Shown: piece by piece, positions 34,457 through 43,231 of the stretch | Layout of the letters: every line of letters starts with the position of its first letter | Position numbering within the stretch: position 1 is the stretch's first letter | DNA from: UBA1845 sp002338715 | GTDB lineage: Bacteria; Planctomycetota; Phycisphaerae; UBA1845 | NCBI GenBank assembly: GCA_035344155.1 | Contig: DAORAL010000012.1 | Coordinates: 61,445-125,444, forward strand | Direction of reading: 5' to 3' | DNA: 64,000 nt | Translations under genes and position numbers: made by a program | Notes under the pieces: generated by a model | Databases searched by the model: none | Told to the model about the DNA's origin: nothing | What the model saw: the letters and a program-made list of their open reading frames with translations, nothing else

Positions 34457-35686
34457 TCAACATTCCGAATACGGCAAAGCGGTCACCGCCGACAAATCGC
34501 CTTCTAATCGAATGCCATCCAGACTGTCGTCCTCGATAATGCGAAGCGTGCCTGCGACGCAAAGGTCGTCTGCCGGATTCCATTGGACACTTTCTCCCCA
34601 CATCCAGAGCAAACGTCGGACGCCAAGTGCGGCACGTTCGGTGGCCATCAGCCTCGTGGCAACGAAGCTGGCATCGCACGCCAAAAGCCCTGCTACGCGT
34701 TCGCTGCACGGTCCAACGTCCACACCGTTATGTGAATGAAAGGCTGCCACAATTCCGTCAAAGACTGGCTTAATAAGGTCTGCCGATCGCCTTGTCATCG
34801 AGCGCGGACCACGCAGGTGGGCCCGAAGTCCGAAGCAATCCGTGTGTGGGGCTGGTGTGTGAACAGTTATTTTTCCGCTTTGCACCGCAGTCCATACACG
34901 CTCGGGACGAAGTAAAGACTGCCGGTTTGCCATTAGATCTGTTTTGAAACTCGCGATTGGATTGGAAGGCGCCCACAACTGCCAATCGGCATCTGCCGGT
35001 ACGAGTGCGTATCGGTGATAATACATTGGATCAAAGTCGCCCCCATCCATCATGCGGGGAATCGAACCGAACCCCCTCTCAAACCCTACTCCACCCTTGG
35101 CAAGATGGGAGAAACTCGAAGTGCCAACGTTGTAGAATAGAACGTTCTCAGCATCGCACATGCTGGAATCTGGAGACAGAAACACCGCGTGGCAGGCGCG
35201 GCATGAAACGGGCGACATGGACTTTACTGCGTGTTGAATCGATGTTCGAATGGCGGCCATTCTGCCGCCGCCTTCATACTGAAGACGTTGGTTGCTCCAT
35301 ACTTCTACGAAAGGTCTCTCGTCGGCGGGACCGGTTACTCTAAACTGCACCTCCGGTGCACGCATCTTTGAGGTTTGACTTGTCTGTATCAGTGGTTTTG
35401 AAGAGGTGTGAACATGACCTTCTTGGTCACCACACAACGAGCACGTTCTATGTGCTTTTTTCCTTTCCTCCAGCCAACGAACTAATTCGGTTCGGTTGTC
35501 GGACCAGACCTTTGGGACAGCCAACGGCCCTGGATTGACGTATAGCATCCGCTTAATACCCGCACAGGGAAACTCATGGACGGGGCAATGCTTTGGATTG
35601 GACCCACCAAAATCGTTGTATAGAAATCCGGCGCCCATTCCAATCAACTCGATAAGTTGCTCACGCGTAGAGATATGCTCGATCAT
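34457..35686 (-). CDS. Island protein of unknown function with Cys/His pairs
   Basis: A 409-residue protein. The N-terminal 100 residues contain possible zinc ligands: CPVHEFPC and CSLCGDQEGH; another pair (SCRACHAVF) lies near residue 170. No catalytic motif is recognised and there is no signal peptide, so it is probably cytoplasmic. It is the last gene of the minus-strand island operon, 54 bases after the zinc-knuckle gene. Its A+T content is higher than that of the chromosome genes. Confidence 0.7.
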   Translation of the reverse strand: MIEHISTREQLIELIGMGAGFLYNDFGGSNPKHCPVHEFPCAGIKRMLYVNPGPLAVPKVWSDNRTELVRWLEERKKAHRTCSLCGDQEGHVHTSSKPLIQTSQTSKMRAPEVQFRVTGPADERPFVEVWSNQRLQYEGGGRMAAIRTSIQHAVKSMSPVSCRACHAVFLSPDSSMCDAENVLFYNVGTSSFSHLAKGGVGFERGFGSIPRMMDGGDFDPMYYHRYALVPADADWQLWAPSNPIASFKTDLMANRQSLLRPERVWTAVQSGKITVHTPAPHTDCFGLRAHLRGPRSMTRRSADLIKPVFDGIVAAFHSHNGVDVGPCSERVAGLLACDASFVATRLMATERAALGVRRLLWMWGESVQWNPADDLCVAGTLRIIEDDSLDGIRLEGDLSAVTALPYSEC

Positions 35687-35740
35687 GTTGTCCCGCTAAC
35701 AATATTCGCATTCAACGTGCTTTGAGCGGTTGGTTGTAGG

Positions 35741-36226
35741 CTAGTCGTATTTGTTTAAGCGGACCCAGCCTGAACCTCCGCACTTGCGGCACTCGACACT
35801 GAATTCTCCGGCCCCGCTACACCTACGGCACTCGGACTCGAATATACCTGTTCCAGCACACCGATGGCACGAACTGAATTCAGATTCCTTGAAGATTCCG
35901 GAACCGCCACATCGATGGCATGTTCTGCCGCTGTTCGCGCCTGTGCCCTGGCACCCGAAACACGTTTTCGCGGGTCGCTCTCTTACTCCCGACGCGCTGC
36001 ACGAGCGACATTGCCCCCGATATTGTCCGGTGCCATCACATACACGACAAGCGAGCGTACGTTGACCAGACCCGTCGCAGCCGAAGCATGTCCCATAGTC
36101 ATTGATCGGACTGACCAGGTTTTTGCCGATGGTGCTTGGGCGATACTGGTCACGTCGTGCACGATCGCTATTAGAACGTCCGAAAAGGAACTGGATGATT
36201 CCGACCTCATTTCGCTTACGCGGCAT
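35741..36226 (-). CDS. Zinc-knuckle protein with eight DnaJ-type CxxC repeats
   Basis: About 161 residues from the ATG at 36226, which has a Shine-Dalgarno (AAGGGAG) and overlaps the previous gene by 11 bases; an ATG at 36256 is possible. After a basic start, the protein contains eight consecutive CxxC-type units (for example CFGCDGSG, CRVCDGTG, CHRCGGSG, CHRCAGTG, CRKCGGSG). DnaJ has four such units binding two zinc ions; eight would bind four. No J domain is present. It is likely to bind unfolded protein or another partner. Confidence 0.85.
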   Translation of the reverse strand: MPRKRNEVGIIQFLFGRSNSDRARRDQYRPSTIGKNLVSPINDYGTCFGCDGSGQRTLACRVCDGTGQYRGQCRSCSASGVRERPAKTCFGCQGTGANSGRTCHRCGGSGIFKESEFSSCHRCAGTGIFESECRRCSGAGEFSVECRKCGGSGWVRLNKYD

Positions 36227-36500
36227 TCGATTCTCTCCCTTTACTATCGGCGCCATGGCTGGCGCCTTTGTCGGCTAACGCTTGCCGAGCCTGGCGTAAC
36301 GCCGATCCCAAAACTTGCCCAATCGCGATTGACACTGCAATGATTGTTCTGAGCAACGCAATGAAGATGTGCAGCAAAAGACTGAGTAGCTGCGTCGACC
36401 GACCTAATCCCTCAGCATTCTCAGTGTTGGAATTCTCGTTACGCCTGTTAGGCGCTTCGATAACCTCCACACCGTTAACATCAATAACATGCTCTTTCAT
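36216..36500 (-). CDS. Small membrane protein of the island operon
   Basis: A 94-residue protein from the ATG at 36500, which shares ATGA with the stop of the upstream gene. A polar N-terminal half (MKEHVIDVNGVEVIEAP) precedes one long hydrophobic stretch (LLSLLLHIFIALLRTIIAVS) and a charged tail. No family is recognised. Confidence 0.65.
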   Translation of the reverse strand: MKEHVIDVNGVEVIEAPNRRNENSNTENAEGLGRSTQLLSLLLHIFIALLRTIIAVSIAIGQVLGSALRQARQALADKGASHGADSKGRESNAA

Positions 36501-37018
36501 TTCTTTGCCCCCAAGGCCATCATTACACCTACGCTGATAACACAGGCGACCAACCCCTTTGCCAATAGAACCACTGCCGCAGCCAACGCCGCAAACGCTC
36601 CAGCAAGTATGCCGATCCCGAGTGCGAAAACGTATCCTGCACCGCCGAGTGCAGCGATGACCGCAGCAATGATCAGCCCAATCTTCCCCCAACCCAGCAC
36701 AGCGTGCTCCAGCCGACGGGCTGGACACCCGTCAGTAACGAGTGGGCTTTTGGCGGCGGGCACGGGCGAAACGAGATGTTGCATTGTCGACGTTTTGCCA
36801 CCGCAATTAGGATTACTTCGGGAACTTCGACGCCGCGTGTTCGCGTTTTGCCCAGCGCGGCTGCTTGGCAATCGAGAGTCGTCATTTTTTTGCAGGTCTT
36901 GCTGAGATCCTCGTTGTTTGCGTGAGCGTTTGTATTGATTCACATTCTTACTGGTGCTGCAGTTTCGTCGTTGGGTCGATTGACCGCGCCCAGAGTTGTT
37001 GCCATTCTTGTGGTTCAA
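36497..37018 (-). CDS. Small membrane protein with a polar N-terminus
   Basis: The frame starts at a TTG (37018) that overlaps the upstream stop as TTGA, giving 173 residues; an ATG at 36784 would give 95. The first 75 residues are rich in N, Q, S, R and K. The C-terminal half is hydrophobic and glycine/alanine-rich, with two or three spans (IGLIIAAVIAALGGAGYVFA and onward). Coupling by 4-base overlaps on both sides supports the gene; the start is not certain. Confidence 0.55.
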   Translation of the reverse strand: MNHKNGNNSGRGQSTQRRNCSTSKNVNQYKRSRKQRGSQQDLQKNDDSRLPSSRAGQNANTRRRSSRSNPNCGGKTSTMQHLVSPVPAAKSPLVTDGCPARRLEHAVLGWGKIGLIIAAVIAALGGAGYVFALGIGILAGAFAALAAAVVLLAKGLVACVISVGVMMALGAKK

Positions 37019-37407
37019 CCCTTACCCCCTCGAATCTCTCGGCGATGAGTCCAGCACCAGCCGGTTAGAAGTCGGCGAACCGGCCGCTGCACTTTTGGCA
37101 TACACCGTAAACTTGCGGCCAATCGTGGACCGACACAATAGTACGACTTGATGAACAACCGACCCTGAATGGACTGCCGGAGAGTCGTGTCGCGGTATCT
37201 TCGAAGCAGGTGCAGTGCGGGATGCTCCGGTCGGACGTACACCGCCGTCGCAACGAAGCAGTCTGATTGGGACCGGCCCCGTTTTCCGCGAGCGTAACCG
37301 ACGCCATATCCCTTGCGGGACCCGTCACGTTTGCCACTCGAGTACGCTGCGTCCCATATCCAAGCAGCGAAACCAAAAACGAGTATAAATCCTATGAATT
37401 CAATCAC
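37015..37407 (-). CDS. Membrane-anchored CFI-box domain protein
   Basis: A 130-residue protein starting at a GTG with a near-perfect Shine-Dalgarno (AGGAGGTGA). One N-terminal membrane span (IGFILVFGFAAWIWDAAY) is followed by a basic Gly-rich linker and a CFI-box domain: CFVATAVYVRPEHPALHLLR, then RYRDTTLRQS and FIKSYYCVGPRLA. The CFI box is a short conserved domain seen at the end of diverse bacterial and archaeal proteins, of unknown function. It is the first gene of the five-gene minus-strand operon. Confidence 0.78.
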   Translation of the reverse strand: MIEFIGFILVFGFAAWIWDAAYSSGKRDGSRKGYGVGYARGKRGRSQSDCFVATAVYVRPEHPALHLLRRYRDTTLRQSIQGRLFIKSYYCVGPRLAASLRCMPKVQRPVRRLLTGWCWTHRREIRGGKG

Positions 37408-37902
37408 GCGTCACCTCCTATATACATGCCCGGGTCACCAGGACCGTCAATGTGATCTTTGCGGAATTATGTTTCCACCTCTGATTCTGCACCGATGGCT
37501 AAAGAAGTGAATTACTCATCAAGCCCAGACCCGATCACCCTCACCAGGATTCATCATTCGATTTCTCGGCTTTCATTGCCGCGCCTCCGCGAGACTGCAG
37601 GTTGACGCCACCACCTACCCAAACCGCTGCCCAGCCGGAATTCTGACGCCCGAACGTTGCAACTGCATGGCGATTACCCTAGGGACTAGGCGTGTGCCCG
37701 TTTCCCACGGTTTTGGCAGAGTGCAGCGGAACCGCATGCTGTACCAGGCCTCCGTCGACTTTCTGACCTGAGAGCCCTTTGGACGTGCGGAGAATCTGAC
37801 CATTGCTGCGGGGCGCGAATCTGGGTAACCTGTCGGTAGGGTGAGGTGGTGGTCGAGCACGAAGGACCCCGGCAACAGCGCAAGTGCAAACTGACGAGTC
37901 CC
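37408..37902. other. Divergent intergenic region between the two island operons
   Basis: No gene or clear promoter seen in 495 bases. It separates the CFI-box operon (minus) from the sigma/CHAT operon (plus) and must hold both promoters. Open frames here have no family features. Confidence 0.5.
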
Positions 37903-38664
37903 ATGCCAAACTCGATGTCCCTGATTATCTGCATCCAACGCTGCGTCACCCTCGGCGACGACGAGAGCTGGCGGGCACTGAGGGGATTGCTTTCTACAGA
38001 GGTTGCAAACGTCTCAGGACTAAAAGTGCGCGGACGGGCTGAGCGGCGCCGGTTTGAAGATTGGCTCTGGGGCTGGGTTTTCCAGAGGCGAAAGATTCAT
38101 GTTCTATATCGCGCTTTGAACAAGAAGGCGCATGATGAGAGCACTCTGCCCCCGTCTGACGACCATGAGGGCTACGCCCGCAATTACTTCAAGACCATTG
38201 TCAGATCGGGGGTCGCCGAGTTCTTCAATGAACGGAGTGGAGAGCGGCATATTCGCTATCAAGACACCTCGGCCCTATATGAGCGCTCGGCGAGCGACTC
38301 CTCGATCGCGGAATCCTTCCTCGCAGATAATGTCGATGCAATGCGGCGATTGGACCCTGAGTACCGACTACCGTTCCTTCTTCGCCACGCCCCAGATTTA
38401 TTGGATGACAGTGACTTGGCGTGGCTTGGGGACACATCTGGCCTAGGATCGCATGAAATCAAAGAGCAGATTGCCTCCGAGCTTGACCGGAATTCTGGCC
38501 GGAAGTACCCGCTCGACGCAGAGTTTATAGGGCGAATAATGGGGATTAGGCCAGCCATGCGTGGATCCTCAGCGGTGATCGACCAGCGATGTAAACGAGC
38601 CCGGACCAAATTAAAGGAGCTTCTGCCGCATGGCAAAGACGCCGACCACGACGAACTTCCCTGA
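37903..38664 (+). CDS. Divergent sigma-70-like factor of the island
   Basis: About 253 residues from the ATG at 37903 (a GTG at 37846 is in frame). The N-terminal half matches sigma region 2 only loosely. The C-terminal half is convincing for region 4: MRRLDPEYRLPFLLRHAPDL, then EFIGRIMGIRPA and VIDQRCKRARTKLKELL, in the order of an ECF-type recognition helix. About 40 residues lie between these parts. It should direct RNA polymerase to a private promoter, possibly that of its own or the divergent operon. Its 3' end overlaps the next gene by 35 bases. It is first in an operon that ends with a CHAT protease. Confidence 0.65.
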   Translation: MPNSMSLIICIQRCVTLGDDESWRALRGLLSTEVANVSGLKVRGRAERRRFEDWLWGWVFQRRKIHVLYRALNKKAHDESTLPPSDDHEGYARNYFKTIVRSGVAEFFNERSGERHIRYQDTSALYERSASDSSIAESFLADNVDAMRRLDPEYRLPFLLRHAPDLLDDSDLAWLGDTSGLGSHEIKEQIASELDRNSGRKYPLDAEFIGRIMGIRPAMRGSSAVIDQRCKRARTKLKELLPHGKDADHDELP

Positions 38665-39280
38665 GACCCGTCCTTACATGTTCAGCGGAACACCAACTAC
38701 GATTGCGTTCTTCAAGAGCAAAGAGCAGTTCTTGAGTAAGCTACGCAAGCACATCTGCAACCCCGAAGAACCTTGGGAACGCTTGCTTGGCCGTAAGTTC
38801 GTTAGGAAACTCCGTCAGAATCTCGACGGGATGGCGGTATGCACTTTGGGCGACGTATACTTGAAAGTTGTAAGTGTGTTGGACGACGGCATTCAGTTTG
38901 CGTCGCAAGCACCACTCTACATCAAGTATGAAGAGGTTTCCACATCGAAGACAACGCGATCATCGACGAGTGTTCTCCTTTTGCTAGCCCCGAAGGGCTA
39001 TGTCATGCCAGCGCATAATGACATAGTTCGTACGGCCTATTTTCCAAGTAAGGACCTCAATGCATCGTGGTTCACTCTTTTTCGGGAGGCTTGGAAAGAT
39101 ATAAAACAAAAACTAAGTTTTCGGGAACGCCATGATTCCGCCAGTGGCGCGAGGAAGCAGCAAATAAACGTGGCATTTTACAGCGAAGAGAACTGGCGCA
39201 GTTGTCCGCGTACCCATAATTCAGGGCGTCGGTCCCGCCAGCGCCCTTGGCAAGATCAGATCGAGGACGAGTTAATTTAA
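38630..39280 (+). CDS. Island protein of unknown function, second gene of the sigma/CHAT operon
   Basis: A 216-residue soluble protein. The N-terminal part has TTIAFFKSKEQFLSKLRKHI and a basic segment (GRKFVRKLRQN); the C-terminal 50 residues are basic and probably flexible. I recognise no family. By position between sigma factor and protease it could be an anti-sigma factor or a protease substrate; this is inference only. Confidence 0.6.
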   Translation: MAKTPTTTNFPETRPYMFSGTPTTIAFFKSKEQFLSKLRKHICNPEEPWERLLGRKFVRKLRQNLDGMAVCTLGDVYLKVVSVLDDGIQFASQAPLYIKYEEVSTSKTTRSSTSVLLLLAPKGYVMPAHNDIVRTAYFPSKDLNASWFTLFREAWKDIKQKLSFRERHDSASGARKQQINVAFYSEENWRSCPRTHNSGRRSRQRPWQDQIEDELI

Positions 39281-39290
39281 GTGTGCAGCC

Positions 39291-40283
39291 ATGGCCGATC
39301 ATGATTTAATCCGCTTTCATCTTGACGGGCTCGTGGAGTACCTAGATTGCTGGGCGTCAAGCGAAGTACGCGCGGAAACGGGTATCTCACGCGAGGAGTC
39401 CGCATTTTACATTCTTGAGCACGCAGCAATGCTCCAACGAATGACCGGTGATCACCGTGCGATTACAGGAGTCGAAAGTGAAGTAGGCGATCTCGAAAGT
39501 CTCGTGGCTTCTGCGTGCAAGCATGTACAGGGGTTCACGCATGCCGCTTGGTTGAGGGCATTGCCCGATGCTCTCGATACAGACGAAATAGAACAAGCGG
39601 AGGCCATTCTGTTGCAACGGGACGAACTGGAGGCAGCACTAGACTTGGGAACGGAATTCGTTCGGTCAGAGCTCGAGCATAATGACTCGCACCTCCTTGA
39701 TGCCCTCGCGTGCGCTCGTTGTGTTGCTGCGGAGATCGATGATGAGCTTCAAAGGCGAACGGATGTCACGGAGGCGGTCGCCGGCATTCTGAGCATCCGA
39801 CTTGCCGATCTTGCGATCAATCCCGACACCGATCAATACTGGTGGTTTAGATTGCTGCAAGACCGCGAGTCCGGCGGCACCGAGGTTCAGGAATCAAAGC
39901 GCAACATCCAGAGTTTTGCCCCCCCATTGCGTGTCGCAGCTGACGCACCGATCGCGGGCGCGCTGGATGCCGCGCATCTGAAGGAATATCTGACAACAGA
40001 GAAATTGCGTGAAATAGTTGAGAGATCGACCACGGCACCATTCATTTATGTGTGGTTCCTCGTCGATAGCAGTGGTCGGATTATTGTCCACGCCGTCCAT
40101 CAACGACAGGCAAGTGATTTTCTAGAGAACGCATCACCCGGACATCGAGCCGTCAAGAGTAAGCTTTACAGGATCAAGGACCCTGATTCTCTTTCCGAAG
40201 AAGACAAAAGACGCATTCGTTGTTGGCTCAATGAACTAACGGATGACAGCGTAAGCACAGCCGAGATCATCGAACAAATATGA
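39291..40283 (+). CDS. Island protein of unknown function, third gene of the sigma/CHAT operon
   Basis: A 330-residue protein, mainly helical and acidic in the first 200 residues (with paired acidic stretches such as TDEIEQAEAILLQRDELEAA). A possible linker near residues 200-220 leads to a mixed alpha/beta end domain with FIYVWFLVDSSGRIIVHAV. No known family. Its stop overlaps the start of the CHAT gene (ATGA, 40280-40283), so the two are translated together and may interact. It is a candidate substrate or adaptor. Confidence 0.65.
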   Translation: MADHDLIRFHLDGLVEYLDCWASSEVRAETGISREESAFYILEHAAMLQRMTGDHRAITGVESEVGDLESLVASACKHVQGFTHAAWLRALPDALDTDEIEQAEAILLQRDELEAALDLGTEFVRSELEHNDSHLLDALACARCVAAEIDDELQRRTDVTEAVAGILSIRLADLAINPDTDQYWWFRLLQDRESGGTEVQESKRNIQSFAPPLRVAADAPIAGALDAAHLKEYLTTEKLREIVERSTTAPFIYVWFLVDSSGRIIVHAVHQRQASDFLENASPGHRAVKSKLYRIKDPDSLSEEDKRRIRCWLNELTDDSVSTAEIIEQI

Positions 40284-42832
40284 ACGATGGATACTTGGAC
40301 TTCAACCCGCTGGAGGCTGTTGTTCGTGCCGAAGAGGCTTTCGAACTGGGCGATTCGCATGGTTGTCGACAACAGCTGATGGAACTCAATCGTATCCTAA
40401 GCGATTTGTCTCCCTCCCAAAAGAAGTTACAAGTCGTTTCCAATACTCTGCTATTTGCTCATAGACGACTTGCTTTTGTCGCAGTAACGCGGGAGAAAGC
40501 GAGTGAACATTGGAACCACGTTTCCCAATTACTTCATCGCGCGAACTTGTCAGAAATGCCTTACTTGGACGTCCTGACGGACTACCTAGCCCACCTTATG
40601 GCTGACGGGCGCTTTCAGGAGCTTGCACGCGCGCTCGAGGCGCACTTGGGAAAGACATTCAAGAGCTTCGCGGCAAGTAGGCCTGACGACGCACCACCAC
40701 CAGTTGGAGACGAAGCCGACCTACACGGTCGTTTTGCCATTACGGCAGCAAGGGCCTGTTTGGCCCTTAATCAGGTAAAATGTGCGTCCAGACTACTCTC
40801 ATTCTGCAAGTGGTTGGGGCCGTCCTTGTCTTGTAATGTTCGCGATGAAATTGTACTAACCTCCCTCAATGTGCAGGCTGCCAAAGAAGGTAGTTGGCTG
40901 AAAGCGCACCCAACCGTTTTGCAATGGAACCCCGCCGACGAGTTGCTGCAACTAAGCCGAGCAACGATTCTTGTGTGGTACGCCGTTGATCAAATATATA
41001 AGATTGGCCTTTGCAGATCCGACAATCTACTTCATGATGTGCCGCTGGCAGTTTTCGGAATCGATGCCTCGGCGTGGCCACCCGATCAGCGCACGCTGTT
41101 GCGTGGACTTCGTATTCTGAAAGGCTTGCCATGCGAAGACCAAACTGAAAATGACGGATTTCCTTCGGCAGCAGTACGAATCTTTGAATCCTTCTGCATT
41201 TGCTACACGGCGTGGCAAAAGAACCGCGATTTCTCCGGCGAGTTTGAGCGACTGATCTTGGTATGCCTTGAAGCATCAGCCGCTAACCAACAACTTCCGC
41301 ACCAGGCTAGAGTCCTTGGGCATTTTGCTTCGTTCTGGCGGGCGGGAATCTCGCTGCTTCGCGACACTCTCGATGCAGACCGAGACCACAGGCCGCACCC
41401 GACGGCGTGGGACTCCGCCGCCTATCAATCGAAGGCCGGTACAATTTTGGCTTGGGCCGAAGAAAACTTGAGCATGTTTCGGCCGCTCATTCAGATCATG
41501 CGAGGCGGCTTGTCGCCATCAAACGGAGGGGGTGGGCGGCGGCGCACAGTCTTCGACTGGCGGAACAAGTTACCCGAGATGCGTCCGTCTGGTGCGGATG
41601 GATTTGAATATCCTCGCTCAAGCACAATCGCGCCGCATGTAGGTCAGTTCCGACGGCATGAAACCGAAGGTCATTGCGACGCAGGCGTGGAAAAAGCACA
41701 ACAACTGTGCCGTTTTGCCGAGCATTGGGATTTGTCGAAGGCGCTACCATCGCGGGGAGCGGTATTTCTTGTTGCTCCAGATCGAGACGATTTATGGTGT
41801 TTCTTATTCACCGCGGGGCATGACGGATCTCCAAGCCCTCTCGTAGGACGGCGGACGGCTTGGCGCGTGCCAAATGGCAAGAATATTCTCTACGACGCGT
41901 ATGCAGACTTCGACGCAATCCGGCGTCCGGTCTCGTGCACGGATGTCCAGTCGCTCGATGAGGCCGTATCACGATGCGCGGCAACAGTTGCGGACTGCTT
42001 GGCCGCCGTGGTTGAGCAACTGGGGGCTAGTGAACTCGCAGGTCGTGACGTAGTACTGGTTTGCACAGATGCGAATCTTGTTGGGTTACCTTGGTCTATG
42101 CTTCCACTCTCACAACGACGATGCCGGCTAATCCAGCATGTTGCATCGTTCACGATAAGCCCGGCAGTCTCTGTCGGTGCGTTACTCGCGGGCGTTGACC
42201 CTGCCCTGACCGCGGATGATCTCAATGTGGCAGCCTATGTAGTTCCACGCGCACGGGGGGCGGCCATGAGCCCCTTGCACTGGCAGCCGATGATTCGCGC
42301 GTTGGTCGACGACGGGATTAGTGTAGATCTGGCAGGATGTCAAGGCACAACTCTTGCAACAGTTTCGGCGCTTGCGAATTACCCTGCCGATGGCGAATGC
42401 TCAGTCCTCCTTGTGGCAGGTCATGGCGATCCACACGAGGGCCTTGCATTACTGGACGGTGCATGGCGCCCCCAGGACCCGCAACACCAGATTTGGCGAT
42501 TGGCGACAACCTCGTGCGCCGTAATCCCGGCATGTCGCTTGGGCGAGATGTATATCGATCAAGGCGCTACCGGTTTCACCGCCGGCCTCCTGACTCAGAA
42601 TTTACCACGTGTGCTTGCATGCCCATGGGTGGCTTATGATACGCCGCTGTGCGCGATTATTCCGGAATTCATCAATCGCGTGCGAAGCCGACTTCGGGAA
42701 GGCGAGCAGGCAGTTTGGGCACGCTCACTCGCTGACGTTGTTCGTACAGGCTTGGACAAGCCCACCGAAGGTTCATGCGGCAGCGTTTCGCTTTATGACT
42801 TGGCGAATCTCCTTATGTTCGGTGCGCCGTAA
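40280..42832 (+). CDS. CHAT (caspase-like) protease with helical N-terminal repeats
   Basis: An 850-residue protein. Residues 1-470 are alpha-helical and TPR-like in look (for example AVVRAEEAFELGDSHGCRQQ). The last 330 residues are a CHAT domain: VLVCTDANLVGLPWSMLPLS, then LLVAGHGDPHEG with catalytic His715, and CAVIPACRLGEM with the likely catalytic Cys752, followed by ATGFTAGLLTQNLPRVLACP. The His-Cys spacing of 37 fits the family. Known CHAT proteases (such as the TPR-CHAT protein of type III-E CRISPR systems and bacterial gasdermin activators) cut a partner when triggered. No CRISPR component or gasdermin is visible here. Confidence 0.82.
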   Translation: MNDGYLDFNPLEAVVRAEEAFELGDSHGCRQQLMELNRILSDLSPSQKKLQVVSNTLLFAHRRLAFVAVTREKASEHWNHVSQLLHRANLSEMPYLDVLTDYLAHLMADGRFQELARALEAHLGKTFKSFAASRPDDAPPPVGDEADLHGRFAITAARACLALNQVKCASRLLSFCKWLGPSLSCNVRDEIVLTSLNVQAAKEGSWLKAHPTVLQWNPADELLQLSRATILVWYAVDQIYKIGLCRSDNLLHDVPLAVFGIDASAWPPDQRTLLRGLRILKGLPCEDQTENDGFPSAAVRIFESFCICYTAWQKNRDFSGEFERLILVCLEASAANQQLPHQARVLGHFASFWRAGISLLRDTLDADRDHRPHPTAWDSAAYQSKAGTILAWAEENLSMFRPLIQIMRGGLSPSNGGGGRRRTVFDWRNKLPEMRPSGADGFEYPRSSTIAPHVGQFRRHETEGHCDAGVEKAQQLCRFAEHWDLSKALPSRGAVFLVAPDRDDLWCFLFTAGHDGSPSPLVGRRTAWRVPNGKNILYDAYADFDAIRRPVSCTDVQSLDEAVSRCAATVADCLAAVVEQLGASELAGRDVVLVCTDANLVGLPWSMLPLSQRRCRLIQHVASFTISPAVSVGALLAGVDPALTADDLNVAAYVVPRARGAAMSPLHWQPMIRALVDDGISVDLAGCQGTTLATVSALANYPADGECSVLLVAGHGDPHEGLALLDGAWRPQDPQHQIWRLATTSCAVIPACRLGEMYIDQGATGFTAGLLTQNLPRVLACPWVAYDTPLCAIIPEFINRVRSRLREGEQAVWARSLADVVRTGLDKPTEGSCGSVSLYDLANLLMFGAP

Positions 42833-43231
42833 TTGGATCGTGACTTCAGTACTCGGTAGCCGTCCATGGATGGTCAATAGATGCCCCAAGTCGACCCGCG
42901 CGGCTTGATGACATCAATGTATTGTTGATTTCGCTTATCTATGGTGCCCTCGGTTGATTTGTACTTATCAACGTAACCCGCGGTGGGTCGTGGGTTCGAA
43001 ACCCGCGACAGGTTTGGTCGCACTTGCAGGGAATCTTCAATTATCGTCATCGCTTGGTAGAGTTTGGGAGTCCAACCATGTTGCCGATACATCAGCACAT
43101 AGTCGTTCGCAGACGGCAGATTCTCATTTTTCCCAGCTGCAGTGGTCCGGCTGGTGTCGCACGGCTCACGTTAGCCTGACCCACCAATCGTCAGCCGCGC
43201 CGGTGTCGGCGCAAGATGATTGGATAGGGCG
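42833..43231. other. Intergenic region with a tRNA T-arm-like palindrome
   Basis: No gene. At 42990-43006, GTGGG, TTCGAAA and CCCGC form a 5-base stem with a 7-base loop like a tRNA T arm, but no acceptor or anticodon arm is present. Confidence 0.35.

Noticed and set aside
37615..37938. Minus-strand ORF of 107 residues in the divergent control region
   Set aside because: No start signal, unusual composition, and it overlaps the sigma gene start.
37903..42832. A type III-E CRISPR locus
   Set aside because: The CHAT/sigma pairing suggested it, but there is no gRAMP (Cas7-11), no Cas1/2 and no repeat-spacer array in the window.
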